From DATAOG01 sp963798075 (GTDB taxonomy: Bacteria > Pseudomonadota > Alphaproteobacteria > Geminicoccales > Geminicoccaceae), in the NCBI GenBank assembly GCA_963798075.1, contig CAWCRU010000006.1, forward strand, positions 62,001 to 126,000: a stretch of 64,000 bases of DNA, in the 5' to 3' direction. A program made the translations under genes and the position numbers. The notes beneath the pieces are model-generated. The model was given only the letters and a program-made list of their open reading frames with translations, searched no databases and had not been told where the DNA came from. Positions 54,710 through 63,722 of this stretch are shown here, piece by piece (position 1 is the first letter of the stretch; each line of letters begins with the position of its first letter).

Positions 54710-55201
54710 CTAACTCCTTCGCTCGGCCTGGGCCGCCGCGAGCAGATCGTCGGTCAGCACCAGCTTGGCCTTCTTGACAGCGCCGTAAGGGATGCGGCGC
54801 TCGCCCTCGGGCAGCCGCAGGCAGACATCGTCGTCGATCACGCCTGCCAGCCGACCGCGGAAGCGCCGCCGGCCATCGATCGGCACGACCGTCTCGAGCC
54901 GCGCCTCGAAGCCCGCGAAGCGCTCGAAATCGGCGCGCCGGACCAGCGGCCGGTCGATCCCGGGCGAGCTCACCTCCAGACGGTAGGTCCCGGCGATCGG
55001 GTCGGCAACGTCCAGATGCGCCGAGATGGCGTGGCTGATCCTCGCGCAGTGGTCGACGGTCATCGGCTCGCGGCCGAGGGGCTCGACCATCACCTGGACG
55101 GTCGGCCGCTGGCCGCCGGTCAGCAGAACGCGCACGAGCTCGAAGCCGAGCTCGCGTACCGTCGGTTCGATCACCTCCGTGATCTGCTGGATGGCATCCA
55201 C
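54710..55201 (-). CDS. rimP: Ribosome maturation factor RimP
   Basis: A 163-residue protein for 30S maturation. The N-terminal domain VIEPTVRELGFELVRVLLTGGQRPTVQVMVEP and the Sm-like C-terminal domain ERFAGFEARLETVVPIDGRRRFRGRLAGVIDDDVCLRL are standard, with LEVSSPGIDRPL between them. It is first in the nusA-infB operon and preceded by a terminator-like hairpin ending only ~12 nt before its start codon. Confidence 0.95.
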   Translation of the reverse strand: MDAIQQITEVIEPTVRELGFELVRVLLTGGQRPTVQVMVEPLGREPMTVDHCARISHAISAHLDVADPIAGTYRLEVSSPGIDRPLVRRADFERFAGFEARLETVVPIDGRRRFRGRLAGVIDDDVCLRLPEGERRIPYGAVKKAKLVLTDDLLAAAQAERRS

Positions 55202-55207
55202 ACCAAT

Positions 55208-55229
55208 AAAAAAGTGGGCCGGGGCCCAC
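55208..55229 (-). promoter_or_regulatory. Terminator/attenuator-like hairpin in the rimP leader
   Basis: On the minus strand GTGGGC/GCCCAC forms a 6-bp stem with a 4-nt loop, followed directly by six U and then the rimP start region. A rho-independent terminator shape inside the leader suggests attenuation. Rfam describes a rimP leader stem-loop in gammaproteobacteria; whether this belongs with it is untested. Confidence 0.6.
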
Positions 55230-55263
55230 CATCCGCTTGCGGTTCAGGCGATTGATTGGCCTT

Positions 55264-55292
55264 TATATGCGCCTAACAAAACCAGGCTTCAA
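55264..55292 (-). promoter_or_regulatory. Promoter candidate for the rimP-nusA-infB operon
   Basis: Minus-strand TTGAAG and CATATA are separated by 17 bp. They overlap the last codons of trmB and would give a ~55-nt leader containing the hairpin. Confidence 0.45.
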
Positions 55293-55984
55293 GGCCTTTT
55301 GCTCGCGGGCTCGGCGCACCGGCGGTAGCGCAGATAGATGCAGCCGCGGCCGGCGGCGAGGGCTTTTCGCTCGTAGCGGGTCGCCGGCCAGTCGGCCGGC
55401 CGCTGCCGCCAGTCGGCGGGCCGCGCGGCCTGCCAGACCAGCTCCGGCCGGGTGGCGAGCGCCAGCAGCATGGCGCGCGCGTAGTCCATGTCGTCGGTCG
55501 CGAGCCGCAGCTCGCCGGCCGCAGCCAGCACCCGGGCAAACTCGGCCGCGGTCGCCGGATTGACGATCCGCCGCTTGTGGTGGCGGGTCTTGGGCCAGGG
55601 GTCGGGGAACAGGACGAAGATGCGCTCGAGGCAGGCATCCGGCAGGGCGCGAAGCACCAGGCGGGCGTCGTCGACGACCACGCGCAGATTGTCCAGGCCC
55701 TCCCGCTCCGTCACCGCGAGCAGCCGGGCGACGCCCGCGAGATAGGGCTCGCAGCCGATCAGGCCGACCTCGGGATGGGCCGCGGCCTGGGCGGCCAGAT
55801 GCTCGCCGCCGCCGAAGCCGATCTCGAGCCAGAGGCGCTCGCGGCCCGGGAACAGCTGCGCGGGCTCGAGCGGCCCGGCCTCGGGCAGGCTCAGGCGCAG
55901 CTGCGGCAGGCGCTCGGCCAGCAGCCGCTGCCTGCCGGGGCGCAGACGATGACCCTGGCGGCGGCCGTAGATCTGGCGCTGCAC
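55289..55984 (-). CDS. trmB: tRNA (guanine-N7-)-methyltransferase TrmB
   Basis: A 231-residue SAM-dependent enzyme that methylates G46 of tRNA. Motif I is LWLEIGFGGGEHLAAQA, and the family hallmark FVLFPDPWPKTRHHKRRIV is present, with the C-terminal SKRP/TRYERKA region. The frame is open into metK; the GTG at 55984, just after the metK stop, gives MQRQIYGRRQGHRL, the usual start of the family. Confidence 0.94.
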   Translation of the reverse strand: MQRQIYGRRQGHRLRPGRQRLLAERLPQLRLSLPEAGPLEPAQLFPGRERLWLEIGFGGGEHLAAQAAAHPEVGLIGCEPYLAGVARLLAVTEREGLDNLRVVVDDARLVLRALPDACLERIFVLFPDPWPKTRHHKRRIVNPATAAEFARVLAAAGELRLATDDMDYARAMLLALATRPELVWQAARPADWRQRPADWPATRYERKALAAGRGCIYLRYRRCAEPASKRP

Positions 55985-56016
55985 GCGTCGCGCCGGCGCA
56001 CCGCCGGCGGCCGGCC

Positions 56017-57186
56017 TCAGGCGAACGCGGCGCGCAGATCGTCGACCAGGTCGGTCCGTTCCCAGGAGAAGCCGCCGTCGGCTTCCGGCCGGCGCCCGAA
56101 ATGCCCGTAGGCGGCGGTCCGGGCATAGATCGGCCGCGACAGCTCGAGGTGCTCGCGGATGCCGCGCGGCGACAGGTCCATCAGCTCCTGCAGCACGGCG
56201 CTGAGGCGGACCGTGTCGACCTCGTTGGTGCACTGGGCGTCGACGTAGAGCGAGAGCGGCTTGGAGACGCCGATCGCGTAGGACAGCTGGATCAGGCAGC
56301 GCTCGGCGAGGCCCGCGGCCACCACGTTCTTGGCCAGGTAGCGGGCGGCGTAAGCGGCGGAACGGTCGACCTTGGTCGGGTCCTTGCCCGAGAAGGCACC
56401 GCCGCCATGGGGGGCCGCGCCGCCATAGGTGTCGACGATGATCTTGCGCCCGGTCAGGCCGGCGTCGCCGTCCGGGCCGCCGATCACGAATTTGCCGGTC
56501 GGGTTGACGTAAAAGTCGGTCTCGGGGCACATCCAGCCGTCCGGCAGGGTCGCCAGCACGAACGGCCGCACCAGCTCGCGGACCTCGTCCTGGGACAGCT
56601 CGGGCGCGTGCTGGGTCGAGACAACCACCGAGGTCGCGCAGACCGGCTTGCCGTCCGCGTAGCGCAGGCTGACCTGGCTCTTGGCATCGGGGCCGAAATA
56701 GGGCGCCTCGCCCTTGTGCCGCGCGGCCGCCATGCGGCGCAGGATCGTGTGCGAGAGCTGGATCGGAGCCGGCATCAGCTCCTTGGTCTCGGTGCAGGCG
56801 AAGCCGAACATGATGCCCTGGTCGCCGGCGCCCTCGTCCTTGTTGCCGGCCGCGTCGACGCCTTGGGCGATGTCCGCGGACTGAGCGTGCAGCAGGATCT
56901 CGATCTTGGCGTCGGCCCAGTGAAAGCCCGCCTGCTCGTAGCCGAGGTCGCGCACGGCGCCGCGCGCCAGCTCCTCGATCCGCTCGAAGGTGATCTCGGC
57001 CGGACCCCGGACCTCGCCGGCGATCACGATGCGGTTGGTGGTGGCCAGCGTCTCGGCCGCGACCCGCGCCGTCGGATCGGCCGCCAGATACGCGTCGACG
57101 ATGGTGTCCGAGATCCGGTCGCAGACCTTGTCGGGATGGCCCTCGGCCACGGATTCACTGGCGAAGACGTAATCACCGCGCTGCAT
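56017..57186 (-). CDS. metK: S-adenosylmethionine synthetase
   Basis: A 389-residue enzyme that makes SAM from methionine and ATP. Landmarks: FASESVAEGHPDKVCDRISD, the central GAGDQGIMFGFACTE, the P-loop-like GGGAFSGKDPTKVDRSAAY and the C-terminal AYGHFGR. The ATG at 57186 follows GAGAGGGA and gives the normal N-terminus; upstream in-frame codons are less likely. No SAM-II-type riboswitch was recognised in the 155 bp upstream. Confidence 0.98.
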   Translation of the reverse strand: MQRGDYVFASESVAEGHPDKVCDRISDTIVDAYLAADPTARVAAETLATTNRIVIAGEVRGPAEITFERIEELARGAVRDLGYEQAGFHWADAKIEILLHAQSADIAQGVDAAGNKDEGAGDQGIMFGFACTETKELMPAPIQLSHTILRRMAAARHKGEAPYFGPDAKSQVSLRYADGKPVCATSVVVSTQHAPELSQDEVRELVRPFVLATLPDGWMCPETDFYVNPTGKFVIGGPDGDAGLTGRKIIVDTYGGAAPHGGGAFSGKDPTKVDRSAAYAARYLAKNVVAAGLAERCLIQLSYAIGVSKPLSLYVDAQCTNEVDTVRLSAVLQELMDLSPRGIREHLELSRPIYARTAAYGHFGRRPEADGGFSWERTDLVDDLRAAFA

Positions 57187-57341
57187 GCATTGTCCCTCTC
57201 TCACCCGAGCCAAGCGCGCCGCACCCGCGCTGCGAGCCGGTCAACGGCGCCATCGATCTCTGGAAGCCTCTTTGTGCCGGACCTGCCAAGCCGCGGTCAA
57301 GAGCGCTCTGGCGCTCCGGGCATACCCCTGGGTGGCCCGGC

Positions 57342-57791
57342 TCAATGCTCGCGCGGGCGCGGTTCCTCGGCCAGATTGGCCAGAGCCTTGGCCAGCTCGA
57401 ACAGGCGCTTGCGCACCGCGGGATCGCCGATCCGGTAGTAGGCCCGCACCAGCTCGAGGGTCTCGCGCTTGTCGAGCGGCAGCGCCTCGTCGGCGTGCTC
57501 GAACGTGGCGCCCTCCTCGGCCAGCCCCAGCCGCGGGTAGCCGGGCACAGCACCGGACGTGGCCTCGGGCAGATCGTCGAAGAAGAACGACACCGGCACG
57601 TCCAGGATCTGGCCGAGCTCGAACAGGCGCGAGGAGCCGATCCGATTGGCGCCGCGCTCGTATTTTTGGACCTGCTGGAAGGTCAGGCCGAGCAGCTCGC
57701 CCAGCCGCTCCTGGCTCATGCCGAGCAGGGTGCGCCGCAGCCGCAGCCGCTTGCCGACATGGATATCGATCGGATTGGGAGTGCTCGCCAT
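57342..57791 (-). CDS. XRE-family HTH transcriptional regulator
   Basis: A 149-residue protein. The HTH (residues ~10-65) is GKRLRLRRTLLGMSQERLGELLGLTFQQVQKYERGANRIGSSRLFELGQ. A ~75-residue C-terminal part has the helix ETLELVRAYYRIGDPAVRKRLFELAKALANL. This regulator between lnt and metK is conserved in many alphaproteobacteria. Its targets are unknown; metK downstream is a possible one. Confidence 0.9.
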   Translation of the reverse strand: MASTPNPIDIHVGKRLRLRRTLLGMSQERLGELLGLTFQQVQKYERGANRIGSSRLFELGQILDVPVSFFFDDLPEATSGAVPGYPRLGLAEEGATFEHADEALPLDKRETLELVRAYYRIGDPAVRKRLFELAKALANLAEEPRPREH

Positions 57792-57857
57792 CCTGCGCCG
57801 CCGTCCATCGCGAACCGAAGCCGGGAACCGGGCGCCCCTCGACCGCCCGACCGGCTG

Positions 57858-59513
57858 TCATCTCCGGGTACGCTCAGGAGACGTTGTAGCGCGTTTTGCG
57901 GCTTTGGTAACTCCCTCCGCACCCGCGCGGGCACGTCTTTCGATGATCAGCATCGCGAGGGCGGCGAGCGCGGCCAGGAGGGCCACGGACCGAAGGCCGA
58001 AGCGGCCGAACGGCGGCGGAGCGGGCAAAGGCGCCGGCAAGGCGGCATCGAGCACCCCGGTCGTGCCGAGGTCGAGGCGCGCCTGGATGCGCCCCCACGG
58101 ATCGACCACCGCCGAGACCCCGGTGTTGGCGACGCGCACCAGCGGCAGACCCTCCTCGATCGCCCGCAGGCGCGCCATGGCGAGGTGCTGGTAGGGGCCG
58201 GAGCTGCGGCCGAACCAGGCATCGTTGGTGATGTTCAGGAGCCAGGCCGGGCGCGCGCGCGGATCGACCACGCCGCCCGGAAAGATCGCCTCGTAGCAGA
58301 TCAACGGGCTGAAGGGCGGCACGCCCGGCAGCGTCAGCGTCTGCAGGCCCGGCCCGGGCTGGAAATCGATGCTGCCCTCGGTCAGCTTCTTGAGCCCGAG
58401 GCGGCCGAGGAGCGAGCGCAAGGGCAGAAACTCGCCGAACGGCACGAGCGCGCGCTTGTCGTAGAGCGCCAGGATCCGGCCGCCGTCATCGAGCACGAAC
58501 AGGCTGTTCCAGGCGCGCGGCGGCTGGCTGTCGAGATCGAAGCGCTCGCCGCCGGTCACCAGCAGACCGCCCGCCGGCACCACCTGGGCGATCAGGCGGC
58601 GGGCCTCGGGCACCTGGTCGAGCGGATAGGGGGCCGCCGATTCCGGCCAGATCACGATCGCCACCCCGGCAGGCGGGGCGGGGTCGGCCGGGCGCGCCGA
58701 GAGCTCGAGGTAGCGCTGGAACCAGCGGGCGCGCAGCTCGGGCTGCCACTTGTGGTGCTGCGCGATGTTGCCCTGCACCAGGCGCAGGTGCACGCCGGCG
58801 ACCGACGCGCCGGTCGCAGCCGCAAGGCGCAGGCTGCCGCCAAGCCATGCCGCTGCGAGCATCAGGCCGGCCGCGGCCGCCGGCCGCCACCGCGCCCCTG
58901 CGCCCGGCTCGAGCAGGGTCACCGGCAGCGCGCCGGCCGCCACCGCGAGCAGGCTCAGGCCCCAGACGCCGGTGACCGCGGCCAGCTGGCTGACGGCCGA
59001 ACCGGCGAAGGCATAGCCGATCAGGTTCCAGGGGAAGCCGCCGAGCGGCAGATGGCCGCGCAGCCACTCGGTCACCAACCAGGCGAGCGCCAGGGCAAGC
59101 GCCGCGGCCGTGCCGCTCCGCCAGCGGGCGGGCGAGGCCAGCAGGGCCGCGAGCGCCGGATAGAAGGCGAGGCCCGCGCACAGCAGGACCACGGCCGGCA
59201 GGGCGAGCAGGCCGAACCGTTCGGCGTCGGCAAAGAAGGCGATCGCGATCCAATAGAGGCCGACCAGGCAGTGGCCGAAGCCGAAGCACCACCCGAGCAG
59301 GAAGGCTCGCCGCGCGCCCTTGGCCCGGCGCAGCAGGTCCAGCAGGCCGGCAAAGCCCAAAAGACAGGGCCAAAGGTTGAGCGGCGGCAGCGCCAGCGCG
59401 GCGAGCGCGCCAAGGCCGAAGGCGCTCGCGCGGGGCCGGCGGCGGGCCGCCGCCAGTGCGGTTGCAAGCCGGCCCGGCGCGGCGGCGGTCGGGTCATCGC
59501 CGCCCGCGGACAC
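57858..59513 (-). CDS. lnt: Apolipoprotein N-acyltransferase
   Basis: A 551-residue inner-membrane enzyme that adds the third acyl chain to lipoproteins. About six N-terminal membrane helices (from LGALAALALPPLNLWPCLLGFA) precede a periplasmic CN-hydrolase domain. The catalytic triad is visible: Glu in VIWPESAAPY, Lys in YDKRALVPFGEFLP and Cys in PLICYEAIFP. One C-terminal helix and a basic tail follow. The GTG at 59513 is chosen as the first start after the CorC stop; its Shine-Dalgarno is poor, so the exact start is uncertain. Confidence 0.92.
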   Translation of the reverse strand: MSAGGDDPTAAAPGRLATALAAARRRPRASAFGLGALAALALPPLNLWPCLLGFAGLLDLLRRAKGARRAFLLGWCFGFGHCLVGLYWIAIAFFADAERFGLLALPAVVLLCAGLAFYPALAALLASPARWRSGTAAALALALAWLVTEWLRGHLPLGGFPWNLIGYAFAGSAVSQLAAVTGVWGLSLLAVAAGALPVTLLEPGAGARWRPAAAAGLMLAAAWLGGSLRLAAATGASVAGVHLRLVQGNIAQHHKWQPELRARWFQRYLELSARPADPAPPAGVAIVIWPESAAPYPLDQVPEARRLIAQVVPAGGLLVTGGERFDLDSQPPRAWNSLFVLDDGGRILALYDKRALVPFGEFLPLRSLLGRLGLKKLTEGSIDFQPGPGLQTLTLPGVPPFSPLICYEAIFPGGVVDPRARPAWLLNITNDAWFGRSSGPYQHLAMARLRAIEEGLPLVRVANTGVSAVVDPWGRIQARLDLGTTGVLDAALPAPLPAPPPFGRFGLRSVALLAALAALAMLIIERRARAGAEGVTKAAKRATTSPERTRR

Positions 59514-59539
59514 GCCGGCAGCCGCCCCCGGCAGGCCGC

Positions 59540-60460
59540 TCAGCCGTCCTCTTCCGGCTCGGCGACCGCGGGCTCGACCCGCCGGATGCGCAGGCGCTTG
59601 ATCCGGCGCGGATCGGCGTCCACGACCTCGAACTCGAGCCCGGCCGGGTGGCGGACGACCTCGCCGCGCGCCGGCACCCGATCGAGCAGGGTGAAGATCA
59701 GGCCCGCCAGCGTGTCGACGTCCTCGCGCCGCTCGGGCTCGAGCAGCTGCAGACCGAGCCTTGCCTCGAGGTCCTCGACCTCGACCCGGCCATCGGCCTC
59801 GAAGACGCCATCCGGCAGCTCGATGAGCCGCGCCGGCAGGATCTTGTCGTGCTCGTCCTGGATCTCGCCGACGATCTCCTCGACCAGGTCCTCGATCGTC
59901 GCCATGCCGTCGGTGCCGCCGTACTCGTCGACCACGATCGCCATGTGCACGCCGGTGTCGCGCATCTGCAGCAACAGATCGAGCACCCGCATCGAGGACG
60001 GCACGAACAGCAGCTCGCGCATGATCCGCTCGGTCGCGAAGTCGGCGCCGTCGCCCCAATAGGGCAGCAGGTCCTTGATGTGGACCATGCCGATGACCTC
60101 GTCGAGGTTCTCGCGATAGACCGGCAGCCGGGTGTGCATGCCCTCGCGCATGGTAGCGAGCACCTCGGTGAGGCCCGCGGTCACCGGGATCGCCTTGATG
60201 TCGGAGCGCGGCACCATGACGTCCCAGACCTGAAGCTCGCCGAAGCTCAGCGCATTGAGCAGCAGCTCCCGCTCCTCCTCGGTGAACTCGGTCCGGTCCT
60301 CGGTGCCTTCCTCCTCGTGCTCCTCGATCAGCTCTTCCAGGGTCTCGCGCAGCGAGTGACCGTCGCCGTTGCGCCGTTTGGCGAGGATGCGCAGCCGCGT
60401 GAGCAGGCCATGCAGGAGCGAGACCTGGCTGTCGCGGCCACTGGCGGGCAGCTCCTTCAT
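59540..60460 (-). CDS. CorC/HlyC-type CBS-domain protein
   Basis: A 306-residue cytosolic protein without the DUF21 membrane part. Two CBS domains (~75-190): ELQVWDVMVPRSDIKAIPVTAGLTEVLATM and DLLLQMRDTGVHMAIVVDEYGGTDGMATIEDLVEEIVGEIQDEHD. The C-terminal CorC_HlyC domain (~215-290, ADGRVEVEDLEARLGLQLL) follows. Members are linked to magnesium/cobalt efflux. It lies between ybeY and lnt and overlaps ybeY (ATGC/TGA). Confidence 0.92.
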   Translation of the reverse strand: MKELPASGRDSQVSLLHGLLTRLRILAKRRNGDGHSLRETLEELIEEHEEEGTEDRTEFTEEERELLLNALSFGELQVWDVMVPRSDIKAIPVTAGLTEVLATMREGMHTRLPVYRENLDEVIGMVHIKDLLPYWGDGADFATERIMRELLFVPSSMRVLDLLLQMRDTGVHMAIVVDEYGGTDGMATIEDLVEEIVGEIQDEHDKILPARLIELPDGVFEADGRVEVEDLEARLGLQLLEPERREDVDTLAGLIFTLLDRVPARGEVVRHPAGLEFEVVDADPRRIKRLRIRRVEPAVAEPEEDG

Positions 60461-61005
60461 GCGCCCGCCTCCGCCAGCACGCCGTCGGCGGGGCCGCAGG
60501 CGTAGGGGTCCGAGATCCCGAGCCCGGCCAGGATGACCCGCTCGAGCTCCTCCATGCGGGCGGCGCCGGCGGCGTCCTGGTGGTCGTAGCCCAACAGGTG
60601 CAGGCAGCCATGGACGACCAGATGGCTGAGATGATCGGCCGGTCGCTTGGCCTCCGCCGCGGCCTCGGCGGCCACCGTCTCGGCGGCGAGCGCGATGTCG
60701 CCGAGCAGGACGGGGCCCGGCGCGGGCGCCGGCGGCGGCCGGTCGGGGTCGAGCTCGTGGGCCGGGAAGGAGAGCACGTTGGTCGCGCGGTCGCGCTGGC
60801 GGTAGCGCGCGTTCAGCGCCCGCATGGTCGCGTCGTCGCACAGCAGCAGGCTGACCTCGGCGGCCGCGCGCCAGGCGGGCGGCGCCGCACGGCCGAGGGT
60901 CGCGCGAACGGCTTGGCGACAGAGCTGCTCGGGATCGTCGACGACGGCCTGCCAGGCCGGCGCGGCGATGGTCACGGCGACCGTACTGGGTCCGTCACTG
61001 TCCAT
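60457..61005 (-). CDS. ybeY: Endoribonuclease YbeY
   Basis: A 182-residue metalloprotein for 16S rRNA 3'-end maturation and ribosome quality control. The zinc site HLVVHGCLHLLGYDH is complete, and NARYRQRDRATNVLSFP matches the family. Start is uncertain: the ATG at 61005 gives a family-like N-terminus, with no clear Shine-Dalgarno; a longer frame from a GTG at 61059 is possible. Confidence 0.93.
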   Translation of the reverse strand: MDSDGPSTVAVTIAAPAWQAVVDDPEQLCRQAVRATLGRAAPPAWRAAAEVSLLLCDDATMRALNARYRQRDRATNVLSFPAHELDPDRPPPAPAPGPVLLGDIALAAETVAAEAAAEAKRPADHLSHLVVHGCLHLLGYDHQDAAGAARMEELERVILAGLGISDPYACGPADGVLAEAGA

Positions 61006-61074
61006 GAGGTGGGAACGATCCGGGCCGGTCCGGCGGCGGTGCGGCGCCGGCGGCCACAACTGGTGGTCGGCTGA

Positions 61075-62094
61075 TCAGCCATCGTCGAGCCCGCGGCTCG
61101 CAGGCGCGCCGGCCTCGGAACCGGTGCGGTAGGCGTTGAGGATCGTCTCGACCAGCGGGTGGCGGACGATGTCCTGCTCGGTGAAGCGGATCACGGCGAT
61201 CCGCTCGACCCGGTCGAGTTTGGCCACGGCATCGTTCAGCCCGGAGATCGTTCCCGGCGGCAGATCGTCCTGGGTCGGATCGCCGGTGACCACCATGCGC
61301 GAATTTTCGCCAAGGCGCGTCAGGAACATCTTCATCTGGTTCGGCGTGGTGTTCTGCCCTTCGTCGAGGATGACGAACGCGTTGGCCAATGTCCGCCCGC
61401 GCATGAACGCGAGCGGGGCGATCTCGATCTGGGCGCTCTCGAGCTTGGCACCCAGTTTGCCCTCCGGCAGCATATCCTGCAAGGCGTCATAGAGCGGCCG
61501 CAGATAGGGGTCGACCTTGTCCTTCATGTCGCCGGGCAAAAAGCCCAGGCGCTCGCCGGCCTCGACCGCCGGCCGCGACAGGATCAGGCGCTCGACCACG
61601 CGCTGCCGGAGCAGCGACAGCCCGGTCGCGACCGCGAGATAGGTCTTGCCGGTGCCGGCCGGACCGATCCCGAACACGAGGTCGTGGCGCTGCATGGCCC
61701 GGATGAAGGCCGCCTGGTTCGGCGAGCGCGGCGTGACGCGGCGCTTGTCGGTCCGGATCAGCAGCTCGTCGCCCGCAATGCCGACCGGCTCGCGGGCCCC
61801 GTGCAGCACCATGCGCACCGCCGCCTCGACCTCGCTGCGGCCGAGCTCCAGGCCGCATTCGAGCCGCCGATAGAGGTCCTCCAGGACCGCGCTCGCCGCC
61901 TCGACCGCGCCTGCCTCGCCGGCGACCGTGACCAGATTGCCGCGCGCCGCCAGCGTCGCCGGGATCTGCTGCTCGATCAGCGCCAGATGCTCGTGATGCT
62001 GGCCGAACAGCAGGGCGCAAAGGCGATTGTCGTCGAAGCGAAGGGTCCGGGTGTCGATGTCGACGGTAAGCGTCGGGACCGGTTTCAGGCGCAT
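61075..62094 (-). CDS. PhoH family ATPase (PhoH/YbeZ)
   Basis: A 339-residue protein. The N-terminal part is KH-like (RLCALLFGQHHEHLALIEQ). The ATPase has Walker A FGIGPAGTGKTYLAVATG, RPAVEAGERLGFLPGD, Walker B FVILDEGQNTTPNQMK and the sensor VVTGDPTQDDLP. The protein works with YbeY in rRNA processing in several bacteria. The ATG at 62094 would overlap the corrected miaB stop by 10 nt. As the sequence stands, miaB reads into it in frame. Confidence 0.95.
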   Translation of the reverse strand: MRLKPVPTLTVDIDTRTLRFDDNRLCALLFGQHHEHLALIEQQIPATLAARGNLVTVAGEAGAVEAASAVLEDLYRRLECGLELGRSEVEAAVRMVLHGAREPVGIAGDELLIRTDKRRVTPRSPNQAAFIRAMQRHDLVFGIGPAGTGKTYLAVATGLSLLRQRVVERLILSRPAVEAGERLGFLPGDMKDKVDPYLRPLYDALQDMLPEGKLGAKLESAQIEIAPLAFMRGRTLANAFVILDEGQNTTPNQMKMFLTRLGENSRMVVTGDPTQDDLPPGTISGLNDAVAKLDRVERIAVIRFTEQDIVRHPLVETILNAYRTGSEAGAPASRGLDDG

Positions 62095-63456
62095 GCGGCG
62101 CGACCTCGTGGCTCCTCGGTGAGCAGCGGCAGGGCGGCGAGGCTGTGAGGCGTGGCAGGCAGTGATCTTGACCTCGATCAGATCGCCCGGGCCGGCGCCC
62201 GGCGCGCTGACGTGGACCGCCTGGAGATAGGGCGTGCGGCCGACCAGCTGGCCCGGATGGCGCCCCGGCCGCTCGAGCAGCACCGGCAGGGTGCGGCCGA
62301 CCGTCGCCGCCTGGAAGGCCCGGCTCTGCTCCGCGAGCAGCTCCTGCAACACCGCCAGGCGCTCGGCCTTGACCTGGTCCTTGACCTGGCCGCGCATGGT
62401 CGCGGCCGGCGTCCCGGGCCGCGGGCTGTACTTGAACGAGAACGCCTGGGCAAAGCCGATCTCCTCGACCAGAGCGAGCGTCGCCCGGAAATCGGTCTCG
62501 GTCTCGCCCGGGAAGCCGACGATGAAGTCGGAGGACAGCGCCATGTCCGGCCGCGCCCGGCGCAGCCGCTCGACCCGTTGCCGATAGTCGTCGACGCGGT
62601 GCCGCCGGTTCATCGCCTGGAGCACGCGGTCGGAGCCGGACTGCACGGGCAGATGCAAAAACGGCATCAGCTTGGCGACCTCGCGATGCGCCGCGATCAG
62701 CGGCGCCTCGAGGTCGCGGGGATGCGAGGTCGTGTAGCGGATGCGCGCGAGGCCCGGTATTTCCGCCAGCGCCCGGATCAGGCGGGCAAGATCGAAGACC
62801 TCGCCCTGCGGGCCGGCGCCCCGGTAGGCGTTGACGTTCTGGCCGAGCAGCGTGATCTCGCGGGCGCCGCCCGCGACCAGCTGCCTGGCCTCGGCCAGGA
62901 CCGCGGCTGCCGGCCGCGAGGCCTCGGCGCCGCGGGTGTAGGGCACGACGCAGAAGGTGCAGAACTTGTCGCAGCCCTCCTGCACGGTGACGAAGGCGCA
63001 GACGCCGGGCGCGACCGCGCGCGCCTCGGGCAGCCGGTCGAACTTGCTCTCGAGCGGAAAATCGGTGTCGAGCGCGGTATTCCGGCTGCGCGCGCGCCGA
63101 TGCAGGAGCTCGGGCAGCCGGTGATAGGCCTGCGGCCCGACCACGAGGTCGACGTAAGGCGCGCGCTCGAGCAGCGCCTGGCCCTCGGCCTGGGCGACGC
63201 AGCCGGCGACCCCGATCAAGAGATCGCCGCCCTGCGCCCGCCGCCGGTGGCGCAGCCGTTGCAGGCGGCCCAGCTCGGAATAGACCTTCTCGGCGGCCTT
63301 CTCGCGGATGTGGCAGGTGTTGAGGATGACGAGATCGGCGTCGTCGGCCCGGTCGGTGAGCGCATAGCCGTGGGGCACCAGCGCGTCCGCCATGCGGCCG
63401 GAATCGTAGACATTCATCTGGCAGCCGTAGGTCTTGACGAACAGCTTCCTAGCCAC
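62085..63456 (-). CDS. miaB: tRNA-2-methylthio-N6-dimethylallyladenosine synthase MiaB (one frameshift near the 3' end)
   Basis: A ~456-residue radical SAM enzyme that adds the methylthio group to i6A37. The N-terminal UPF0004 domain starts KLFVKTYGCQMNVYDSGRM; the radical SAM Cys triad is in VQEGCDKFCTFCVVPYTRG; the TRAM domain ends near GDLIEVKITA. One extra base near 62154 shifts the frame after ITACH. In the corrected frame the protein ends HSLAALPLLTEEPRGRAACA with TGA at 62085-62087, overlapping the phoH start. Without correction it is fused in frame to PhoH (793 residues). Confidence 0.93.
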
Positions 63457-63722
63457 GCCTCAGCGGCCGCCACGGGTCGAATAAGGTTGATCCAGCAAGT
63501 TCGACAGCTTGTTCCTGCGCCTCGCGGAAGTGTCCCTCTAACGCCAGTCCGTGACAATTTTATGGGGGGCCGACAGGGCTTCGTCAAGCGCGCGGCTCGC
63601 AATTCCCGAGTTGCGCGACGCGCCAACCCGCAGCCGCCCGTCGTAGGCGAGCGGCTCTTGGACGATCGAGCGACCCCGCTCCCCTCGTCGAGGAAAGCGC
63701 AACCGCAGGCGCGCTGCCGCGC

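Noticed and set aside
57187..57341. Possible SAM riboswitch upstream of metK
   Set aside because: No SAM-I, SAM-II or SAM-V core sequence could be recognised by eye.
61075..63456. A natural MiaB-PhoH fusion protein
   Set aside because: A normal MiaB C-terminus and stop are present in the adjacent frame, overlapping the phoH ATG, so a one-base error is the simpler explanation.
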